In this document: in pieces, positions 6,642 to 12,203 of the stretch
How positions within the stretch are numbered: position 1 is the stretch's first letter
Layout of the letters: every line of letters starts with the position of its first letter
From: an uncultured Thalassospira sp.
Lineage (GTDB): Bacteria; Pseudomonadota; Alphaproteobacteria; Rhodospirillales_A; Thalassospiraceae
NCBI GenBank assembly: GCA_946885765.1
Contig: CAMPHD010000059.1
Span: forward strand, 1-12,203
Direction of reading: 5' to 3'
Length of the DNA stretch: 12,203 bases
The notes under the pieces: generated by a model
The model's database searches: none
What the model was told of the DNA's origin: nothing
The model's input: only the letters and a program-made list of their open reading frames with translations
Position numbers and translations under genes: made by a program

Positions 6642-7556
6642 TCAAACAAATTGCCTTGGAAACCCGTTAAACCAGTCTCTGGCAGCGGAGGTTTCCCGAC
6701 GAATGAATTCGATCAACGGTCGGATACGTGTCGCATCTATCATGTCATTATGACAAACAAGCCAATAATCGCGGTGAATTGGAACAATCTTGGGCATCAC
6801 GGCGACCAGATCATCAAACATTGCGCCCATATAATAAGGCAGCACACATAGCCCGTAACCGGCACGGCAGGCTTTGAGCTGCGCAAAAACACTGGATGTC
6901 TGATAAGACGGCCTCAGTCCCGGAATAATTTCACCCAGATAGTTGAGTTCCGGGGTAAAAATCATGTCTTCGATATAACCGATAAACGGATGCCCCGCGA
7001 GGTCCTCGCGCTGCTTGATCGCCCTGTTGCGGGCAAGATAATCGCGCGATGCATAGACATAAAGGATGTAACTGGAAATTTTCTCAAAGTGATAGGAACC
7101 GGCCTTTGGCGTACTGAGCGAAACCGAGACATCCGCCTCACGCCGCGATAACGAAACGATCTGCTGGATATTGACCATCTCAATGGTCAGGTTCGGATAC
7201 TGACTGGCAAAATGAGGCAACTTTTCTGCTATGAAAAAATTGCCATAACCTTCCGGAACACTTAGCCGGATCACCCCGCTTAGCGGTAAAGTACCATCCC
7301 CGACCACACTAAGCATTTTGTCTGCTTCAAGCGCCATTGCCTGGGCCGGCTCCATCAGCCTTTGTCCCATCGGCGTCAATGTATAGCCTGTCGGACTGCG
7401 CTGAAACAATTTTGCCCCGATCCCCTGCTCAAGCCGTTCAATCCGTCGTGCAACCGTCACATGACTGGTTCGCAATCGCCGTGCCGCCGAGGAAAGCTTG
7501 CCTTCCTGAGCGACGGCAAGAAAATACTGCAAATCATCCCAAGGGAACTGGCGCAT
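6642..7556 (-). CDS. LysR-family transcriptional regulator
   Basis: A 304-residue LysR-type regulator. The N-terminal winged helix-turn-helix spans about 7-65 (WDDLQYFLAVAQEGKLSSAARRL, then SHVTVARRIERLEQGIGAKLFQR and the wing GYTLTPMGQRL). A linker helix follows, then a periplasmic-binding-like effector domain from about 93 (LSGVIRLSVPEGYGNFFIAEKLPHF). It lacks the helix start LDLNLL common in many relatives but has the typical length. It is divergent from the HAAT operon that begins at 7857, the classic layout for a LysR protein controlling its neighbour, so it probably senses the substrate of that transporter or a breakdown product. The start at 7556 has AGGAAGG at 7566-7560. A near-consensus promoter and two palindromes lie immediately upstream. 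The effector cannot be named. Confidence 0.92.
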   Translation of the reverse strand: MRQFPWDDLQYFLAVAQEGKLSSAARRLRTSHVTVARRIERLEQGIGAKLFQRSPTGYTLTPMGQRLMEPAQAMALEADKMLSVVGDGTLPLSGVIRLSVPEGYGNFFIAEKLPHFASQYPNLTIEMVNIQQIVSLSRREADVSVSLSTPKAGSYHFEKISSYILYVYASRDYLARNRAIKQREDLAGHPFIGYIEDMIFTPELNYLGEIIPGLRPSYQTSSVFAQLKACRAGYGLCVLPYYMGAMFDDLVAVMPKIVPIHRDYWLVCHNDMIDATRIRPLIEFIRRETSAARDWFNGFPRQFV

Positions 7557-7572
7557 CTGCCTTCCTGTTCAT

Positions 7573-7595
7573 TTTTGTACAATCATTGTCCAAAA
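7573..7595. promoter_or_regulatory. 23-bp near-perfect palindrome over the LysR gene start site (operator candidate)
   Basis: Positions 7573-7595 form a palindrome centred on C7584: 10 of 11 arm positions pair, the only mismatch being 7578/7590. Its core is ACAATCATTGT. It runs from the edge of the predicted -10 box of the lysR-type gene across the expected transcription start. That placement suggests autorepression. It does not carry a symmetric T-N11-A LysR box, because the mismatch falls exactly at those positions, so the binding protein is inferred. Confidence 0.55.
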
Positions 7596-7622
7596 TTATA
7601 TATTTGACCGGGTTTTGGTCAA
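7595..7622 (-). promoter_or_regulatory. Sigma-70-type promoter of the LysR-family gene
   Basis: On the minus strand TTGACC (7622-7617, 5 of 6 bases) is followed after 16 nt by a perfect TATAAT (7600-7595). Transcription would start near 7588, about 32 bases before the ATG at 7556. This is the best promoter match in the window. Confidence 0.7.
7604..7622. promoter_or_regulatory. 19-bp inverted repeat TTGACC-N7-GGTCAA (operator candidate)
   Basis: TTGACC at 7604-7609 is the exact reverse complement of GGTCAA at 7617-7622. One arm is the -35 box of the LysR gene promoter and the other lies in its spacer. A bound protein would block this promoter, and could also act on the divergent operon. Arm sequence and spacing recall GntR/LysR-type sites, but no specific family match is claimed. 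Confidence 0.5.
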
Positions 7623-7856
7623 TGTTAGCGTAAGTCATGGTCCTGAACACAAGAACAGAATCAGAAATGAATCGTTCTTTTTCAGATACTTAATCGGCAA
7701 AATCTCAAGATCGATTAAAATAACAAAAATGTGCAGTCAAGGCACGCTCCAATCATCCGGTCTGTAGCAATGGTTGAACATCATTCTGCCCGGAAGAGTC
7801 GTCTGGTTTGCCAACAGGCATACTGGAAAACATAGTTCCATCAGGGAGGAACCTAG
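7623..7856 (+). promoter_or_regulatory. Upstream control region of the HAAT operon
   Basis: This part of the 300-base divergent intergenic region holds no gene. An inverted repeat AAGAAC (7651-7656) / GTTCTT (7674-7679) is present with a 17-nt centre. The best promoter-like pair is TTGCCA (7808-7813), 17 nt, CATAGT (7831-7836), but that would leave a leader of only about 14 nt before the ATG at 7857. An isolated TAAAAT at 7716-7721 lacks a good -35 box, as might be expected for an activator-dependent promoter. The ribosome binding site GGAGGA is at 7845-7850. The promoter is therefore not settled. Confidence 0.35.
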
Positions 7857-9065
7857 ATGAAGAAGATTGCAATTGCGTCTGTTGCGATAATGGCGGCCGC
7901 TGCAGCATTGCCCGCGCATGCCGAAATCTCCGATGATGTTGTCAAAATTGGTATCCTGAACGATCAATCCGGTGTCTATGCCGATTTTGGCGGCACCTGG
8001 TCCTTTGAAGCCGCAAAAATGGCCGTCGAGGATTTTGGCGGCACCGTTCTTGATAAGAAGATCGAAGTCATTACCGCCGACCATCAGAACAAACCCGATG
8101 TTGCGGCCAACATTGCCCGTCAATGGTATGATCAGGATCAGGTTGATACGATCATGGAACTGACAACCTCATCGGTCGCATTGGCTGTTCAGGGCATTTC
8201 CAAGGAAAAGAAAAAAATCGATATCGTAACCGGTGCGGCCACCACGGCTCTCACAGGTGAACAATGTTCGCCCTATGGCTTCCACTGGGCGTATGACACC
8301 CATGCGCTGGCTGTCGGTACTGGCGGTGCGTTGGTGAATAACGGCGGCGATAGCTGGTTTTTCCTGACGGCTGACTATGCTTTCGGTTATTCGCTGGAAG
8401 AGCAAACCGGGAACTTCGTTAAGGAAAACGGTGGCTCGGTAGTCGGTGCTGTGCGCCATCCTTTGGCAACGACTGACTATTCCTCGTTCCTGTTGCAGGC
8501 GCAGGCGTCCGGCGCAAAAGTCATTGGTCTTGCCAATGCGGGTCTTGATACCGCCAATGCCATCAAACAGGCTTCGGAATTCGGCATCGTTCAGAGTGGC
8601 CAGCGTCTTGCGGCACTGCTCTTTACTCTTGCAGAAGTTCATGGTTTGGGCGCAGAAGCTGCACAGGGACTGTCACTGACCGAAGGGTTCTATTGGGATC
8701 GTAACGATGAAACCCGCGAATTCGGCAAACGTTTCTTTGATCGCACCGGGCGTATGCCGAACATGATCCAGGCTGGCACCTATTCTGCCGTCCTGCAGTA
8801 TCTCAAAGCGGTAAAGGAAACCGGGACGGATGAAACCGAAGCCGTCGCGAAAGCCTTGCATGAAATGCCTGTTAATGACGTTTTTGCCCAAAATGGCAAA
8901 GTCGGTGCAAACGGCCGCATGATCTATGACATGTACCTGATGGAAGTCAAAGCGCCTGACCAGATGACCGGTGACTGGGATTACTACAACGTTCTTGATA
9001 CCGTCCCCGGCGACGAGGCTTTCATCGATCCGGCGGAAAGCGGCTGCTCACTGGCGTCGAACTAA
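7857..9065 (+). CDS. HAAT-family ABC transporter, periplasmic substrate-binding protein (LivJ-like)
   Basis: A 402-residue periplasmic binding protein of the type 1 (Leu/Ile/Val-binding) fold. It has a clear Sec signal peptide with cleavage after AHA at residue 22. The mature start (EISDDVVKIGILNDQSGVYADFGG) is typical of this group, followed by an EAAKMAVEDFGG helix and a second lobe with WFFLTADYAFGYSLEEQTGNFVKENGGSVVG (about 167-197). Two cysteines (137, 397) may form a disulfide. Family members bind branched-chain or other amino acids, amides, urea, or aromatic and organic acids; the substrate here is unknown. The ATG at 7857 has GGAGGA 6 nt upstream. It is the first gene of a five-gene operon and stands opposite a LysR regulator that may sense the same compound. 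Confidence 0.92.
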   Translation: MKKIAIASVAIMAAAAALPAHAEISDDVVKIGILNDQSGVYADFGGTWSFEAAKMAVEDFGGTVLDKKIEVITADHQNKPDVAANIARQWYDQDQVDTIMELTTSSVALAVQGISKEKKKIDIVTGAATTALTGEQCSPYGFHWAYDTHALAVGTGGALVNNGGDSWFFLTADYAFGYSLEEQTGNFVKENGGSVVGAVRHPLATTDYSSFLLQAQASGAKVIGLANAGLDTANAIKQASEFGIVQSGQRLAALLFTLAEVHGLGAEAAQGLSLTEGFYWDRNDETREFGKRFFDRTGRMPNMIQAGTYSAVLQYLKAVKETGTDETEAVAKALHEMPVNDVFAQNGKVGANGRMIYDMYLMEVKAPDQMTGDWDYYNVLDTVPGDEAFIDPAESGCSLASN

Positions 9066-9069
9066 GAAC

Positions 9070-9873
9070 ATGACGGCGACCGGAACTCACGCAAATCCGG
9101 GTAACCATCAAAACGAGACAAAGGCACGGGTGGTTCTTACCGCCCGTGACCTTCGTCGCGATTTTGGCGGTTTTACCGCGGTCAATAACGTCAATCTTGA
9201 CGTTCATCACGCCAAAGTGCATGCGCTGATCGGCCCGAATGGCGCAGGCAAAACCACCGTTTTCAATCTTCTGACGAAATTCCTGCAACCGACCAGCGGA
9301 AAGATCACCCTGCTGGATCATGATATTACAAATATGGCCCCTGCCCGTGTGGCGCGTATGGGACTGGTACGTTCATTCCAGATATCGGCAATTTTCCCTC
9401 ATCTTACAGTTCTGGAAAATATTCGTATCGCACTGCAACGCCCCGGCAATCTGGCCGTGCAGTTCTGGCTGCCGCTTGGCAAGCTTGATGTTCTCAATGA
9501 TCGCGCGATGGATCTTTTGAAGTCTGTCGGGCTCGAAAACGAACATGACAGCCAGGCCGCAGACCTTTCCTATGGCCGCAAGCGTGTGCTTGAAATTGCC
9601 ACCACACTGGCACTTGATCCAAAGGTTCTGCTGCTGGATGAACCGATGGCAGGCATGGGCGGCGAGGATGTCGGGATGGTTGCCGAAATCATTCGCGAAG
9701 TCGCCAAAACGCGCGCCGTTCTGATGGTTGAACATAATCTTAAGGTCGTCGCCGATCTGTGCGATCACATTACCGTTCTGCAACGCGGCGAAATTCTGGC
9801 GGAAGGCGATTACGCCACCGTCAGCAACGACGAACGCGTCAAGGTCGCCTATATGGGGACGGATCATGACTGA
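9070..9873 (+). CDS. HAAT-family ABC transporter ATP-binding protein (LivG-like)
   Basis: A 267-residue cytoplasmic ATPase, one of two that power this importer. Motifs: Walker A GPNGAGKT at 55-62, Q-loop Gln104 (RSFQIS), signature LSYGRKR at 166-172 (the LivG-type LSYG form), Walker B VLLLDEP at 186-192, MAGMG D-loop variant usual for LivG, and H-loop His222 (VEHNL). The C-terminal ILAEGDYATVSNDERVKVAYMG is the LivG tail. The ATG at 9070 is 4 bases after the binding-protein stop and has no clear ribosome binding site, so translation may depend on coupling. The reading frame runs open upstream to 8971, but that would overlap the binding-protein gene by 95 bases. The first 20 residues are polar and not part of the ABC fold. 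The gene ends inside the next one. Confidence 0.94.
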   Translation: MTATGTHANPGNHQNETKARVVLTARDLRRDFGGFTAVNNVNLDVHHAKVHALIGPNGAGKTTVFNLLTKFLQPTSGKITLLDHDITNMAPARVARMGLVRSFQISAIFPHLTVLENIRIALQRPGNLAVQFWLPLGKLDVLNDRAMDLLKSVGLENEHDSQAADLSYGRKRVLEIATTLALDPKVLLLDEPMAGMGGEDVGMVAEIIREVAKTRAVLMVEHNLKVVADLCDHITVLQRGEILAEGDYATVSNDERVKVAYMGTDHD

Positions 9874-10576
9874 TAGAAAACCACTTCTTTCCGTTCAGGG
9901 CCTGAATGCCTGGTACGATGAAAGCCATATCCTGCATGGCGTCAATCTTGACGTTCGCGAAGGTGAAACGGTTACCATCCTTGGCCGTAACGGCATGGGG
10001 AAAACCACTACTTTACGCTCTATCATGGGCATTTTGCGCAAACGCACCGGCACAATCGAATTTGACGGCAAGGACCTTATGAACCGGCCACTGCATCATA
10101 CTGCACGTGCCGGAATCGGCTTTGTACCCGAAGAACGTGGGATTTTCGCGACACTCAGTGTCGAAGAAAACCTGATGTTACCGCCTGTCGTGTCAAAAGA
10201 CGGCATGTCGGTCGAGGAAATTTATGATCTGTTTCCCAACCTTTTGGAACGGCGTAACAGTCAGGGAACCAAATTGTCAGGTGGAGAGCAGCAAATGCTT
10301 GCCATGGCACGCATGCTGCGTACCGGGGTCAAACTGCTGTTGCTTGATGAACCGACCGAAGGCCTTGCTCCGGTTATCGTCCAGCGTATTGGCGAGGTTC
10401 TGCAAACCCTCAAACAGCGCGGCATGACCATCTTGCTTGTCGAACAGAATTTCCGGTTTGCCAGCAAAATTGCCGACAGATTCTACATCATGGATCACGG
10501 CGTGGTGACAGAAGGTTTCGACGTGGCGGAACTGCCCGCCAGAATGGACACCTTGCACGAAGTTCTGGGAGTATGA
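9866..10576 (+). CDS. HAAT-family ABC transporter ATP-binding protein (LivF-like)
   Basis: A 236-residue cytoplasmic ATPase, partner of the LivG-like protein. Motifs: Walker A GRNGMGKT at 40-47, VPEERGIFATLSVEENL around 88-103 (a LivF hallmark), signature LSGGEQQ at 137-143, Walker B LLLLDEP at 157-163, and TEGLAP. The usual H-loop His is Gln193 (LVEQN), which is normal for LivF proteins. The ATG at 9866 overlaps the upstream gene by 8 bases, a typical coupled start. An in-frame upstream opening to 9728 is rejected because it lies deep inside the LivG gene. Length matches the LivF family (about 235). Confidence 0.95.
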   Translation: MTDRKPLLSVQGLNAWYDESHILHGVNLDVREGETVTILGRNGMGKTTTLRSIMGILRKRTGTIEFDGKDLMNRPLHHTARAGIGFVPEERGIFATLSVEENLMLPPVVSKDGMSVEEIYDLFPNLLERRNSQGTKLSGGEQQMLAMARMLRTGVKLLLLDEPTEGLAPVIVQRIGEVLQTLKQRGMTILLVEQNFRFASKIADRFYIMDHGVVTEGFDVAELPARMDTLHEVLGV

Positions 10577-10580
10577 CGCC

Positions 10581-11468
10581 GTGATAATGATATTTGGAAT
10601 TCCGATCCAGGCATTTCTCGGTCAGCTTCTGATCGGCCTGATCAATGGATCGTTCTATGCCATGCTAAGCCTTGGTCTGGCGATTATTTTCGGCCTTCTG
10701 CGCGTCATCAACTTCGCACATGGCGCACAATACATGATGGGGGCCTTTGTTGGTTTTCTTCTGCTGTCGTGGATCGGTATCAATTACTGGCTGGCGTTGC
10801 TGGTGGCACCGGTCATTGTCGGCATTACCGGCATTGTGATCGAACGCTTTGCCTTGCGTCGTCTTTACAATCTTGATCATCTGTATGGGCTTTTGTTCAC
10901 CTTTGGCCTTGCCCTGGTGATAGAGGGCGGATTCCGATATTTCTATGGCACTTCAGGCCAACCCTATGCCACGCCTGCCCTGCTCTCGGGCGGAGTTAAT
11001 CTCGGCTTTATGTATTTGCCGATTTATCGCGGCTGGGTCGTCGTCGCATCCCTGATTGTTTGTATCGGCACGTGGCTTCTGATCGAAAAGACCAAACTTG
11101 GCGCTTATTTGCGTGCCGCGACCGAAAATCCGACACTGGTTCAATCGTTTGGCGTCAATGTGCCATTCCTTCTGACCCTGACATACGGACTTGGTGCTGG
11201 TCTGGCCGCGCTGGCCGGAATCATGGCCGCACCGATCTATCAGGTCAGCCCGTTGATGGGATCGAACCTGATCATTGTGGTGTTCGCCATCGTGGTTGTC
11301 GGCGGGATGGGGTCGATCATGGGGGCAATTGTCACCGGCTATATGCTTGGCATCCTCGAAGGATTGACCAAGGTCTTTTACCCCGAAGCGTCAAATATCG
11401 TGATTTTCGTGATCATGGCTATCGTTCTTTTGGTCCGGCCTGCGGGTCTGTTTGGTCGGGATGCGTGA
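10581..11468 (+). CDS. HAAT-family ABC transporter permease (LivH-like)
   Basis: A 295-residue inner-membrane permease. The N-terminal signature GLINGSFYAMLSLGLAIIFGLLRVINFAHGAQYMMGAF (19-55) is characteristic of LivH. It is followed by hydrophobic segments near 57-75, 71-87, 103-117, 151-167, 195-216, 228-246 and 271-286. The LivH-type cytoplasmic loop RAATENPTLVQSFGVNV is at 178-194 and the C-terminus LLVRPAGLFGR at 283-293. The start is taken as GTG 10581, with GGGAG at 10567-10571 spaced 9 nt. The ATG at 10587 in the same frame would remove only two residues but is 15 nt from that site. It lies 4 bases after the LivF-like gene and one base before the LivM-like gene. Confidence 0.94.
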   Translation: MIMIFGIPIQAFLGQLLIGLINGSFYAMLSLGLAIIFGLLRVINFAHGAQYMMGAFVGFLLLSWIGINYWLALLVAPVIVGITGIVIERFALRRLYNLDHLYGLLFTFGLALVIEGGFRYFYGTSGQPYATPALLSGGVNLGFMYLPIYRGWVVVASLIVCIGTWLLIEKTKLGAYLRAATENPTLVQSFGVNVPFLLTLTYGLGAGLAALAGIMAAPIYQVSPLMGSNLIIVVFAIVVVGGMGSIMGAIVTGYMLGILEGLTKVFYPEASNIVIFVIMAIVLLVRPAGLFGRDA

Positions 11469-11469
11469 T

Positions 11470-12203
11470 ATGACAGAAATAACAATGACATCGGAAACAC
11501 GCCAGTCGGCGCAGCGGATACAGCTTGCCCTTCTCGCTGTCCTGATCATCGGCCTTGTGATTGCCCCCTTCGTCCTTTATCCGGTTTTCCTGATGAAGGT
11601 CCTGTGTTTTGCTCTGTTCGCCAGTGCCTTCAACCTGCTTTTGGGGTTTACGGGCTTGCTGTCATTTGGCCACGCAGCCTTTTTCGGCGGGGCGGCCTAT
11701 TTCACTGCCCATGCGGTTAAGGAATGGGGCTTCCCGCCCGAGGCCGGAATTCTTCTGGGCGTTGTCGGTGCGGCTTTCATGGGGCTGATCATCGGATTTT
11801 TCGCCATTCGGCGTCAGGGCATCTATTTCGCGATGATTACTCTGGCTTTATCGCAAATGTTCTTTTTCTTCTGCTTGCAATCGGAATTCACCAAAGGCGA
11901 AGACGGATTGCAAGGCGTGCCGCGCGGGCATCTTCTTGGTTTTATCGATCTTAGCCAGCCGCTGAACATGTATTTCTTTGTGCTGGTGATCTTCGCAGCC
12001 GGAGTATTTGCGGTATGGCGAATTGTGCATTCCCCATTTGGCATGATCCTGCGATCCATTCGGGAAAATGAAAACCGGGCCATTTCATTGGGTTACTCGG
12101 TCAACCTGTACAAGCTTGCGGCCTTTGTCATGTCGGCGGCCCTGGCCGGTCTTGCAGGCGGTCTCAAGGCACTGGTGTTCCAGTTTGCCACTCTTACCGA
12201 TGT
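11470..12203 (+). CDS. HAAT-family ABC transporter permease (LivM-like), cut by window end
   Basis: The first 244 residues of an inner-membrane permease that pairs with the LivH-like protein; the reading frame is open to the window edge with no stop. A polar N-terminus is followed by hydrophobic segments at about 17-35, 41-58, 92-113, 117-135, 167-183 and 214-228. LivM signatures are clear: NLLLGFTGLLSFGHAAFFGGAAY (55-77), SEFTKGEDGLQGVPRG (138-153), and FGMILRSIRENENRAISLGY (190-209), the ATPase-coupling loop. Relatives are about 320-330 residues, so roughly 80 residues should lie beyond the window. The ATG at 11470 is one base after the LivH stop; an ATG at 11485 has no ribosome binding site. 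Confidence 0.92.
   Translation, partial: MTEITMTSETRQSAQRIQLALLAVLIIGLVIAPFVLYPVFLMKVLCFALFASAFNLLLGFTGLLSFGHAAFFGGAAYFTAHAVKEWGFPPEAGILLGVVGAAFMGLIIGFFAIRRQGIYFAMITLALSQMFFFFCLQSEFTKGEDGLQGVPRGHLLGFIDLSQPLNMYFFVLVIFAAGVFAVWRIVHSPFGMILRSIRENENRAISLGYSVNLYKLAAFVMSAALAGLAGGLKALVFQFATLTD

Noticed and set aside
8971..9069. 33-codon upstream extension of the LivG-like protein
   Set aside because: It lies inside the end of the binding-protein gene, has no family resemblance, and ATG 9070 four bases after the stop fits the operon spacing.
10442..10444. Missing H-loop His in the LivF-like ATPase (Gln193 in LVEQN)
   Set aside because: Gln at this position is the normal state in LivF-family proteins, unlike the change in the MlaF-like protein, so it is not unusual.

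Overview
The window looks like chromosomal DNA of a marine or soil alphaproteobacterium. The moderate GC content, the Aap-type general amino acid transporter, the GlpR-type repressor and the gene style resemble Thalassospira and related Rhodospirillales. That placement is an inference from overall impression, not a search result. Both halves carry ABC uptake systems for amino-acid-like nutrients, with two regulators and one orphan ATPase between them. I see no mobile element, CRISPR array, tRNA or rRNA, and no sign of recent transfer.

Left part (1-4827): a terminator of an upstream gene (5-41) is followed by a 470-base AT-rich leader with inverted repeats and a good sigma-70 promoter. Then comes aapJ-aapQ-aapM-aapP (514-4757), a complete general L-amino acid transporter: binding protein, two permeases and an ATPase. 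A GC-rich stem-loop between aapJ and aapQ fits the usual excess of binding protein over membrane parts. A strong intrinsic terminator closes the operon.

Middle (4902-7556): a single MlaF/Ttg2A-like ABC ATPase has no permease or MlaD partner beside it. It carries Asn in place of both the catalytic Glu after Walker B and the H-loop His. It converges on a GlpR-like DeoR-family repressor on the minus strand, whose upstream region carries a GlpR-like operator candidate. A LysR-family regulator, also on the minus strand, follows.

Right part (7557-12203): a 300-base divergent intergenic region holds a near-consensus promoter for the LysR gene, overlapped by two palindromes. Next is a tightly packed HAAT (branched-chain amino acid type) operon: binding protein, LivG-, LivF- and LivH-like proteins, and a LivM-like permease cut by the window edge. 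Gene spacing is -8 to +4 bases, so the genes are probably co-transcribed and translationally coupled. The LysR protein probably controls this operon; the substrate cannot be told from sequence.

Most of the window is ordinary nutrient transport. I do not see a convincing undescribed system. The points most worth a second look are the doubly substituted MlaF-like ATPase and the regulatory palindromes.
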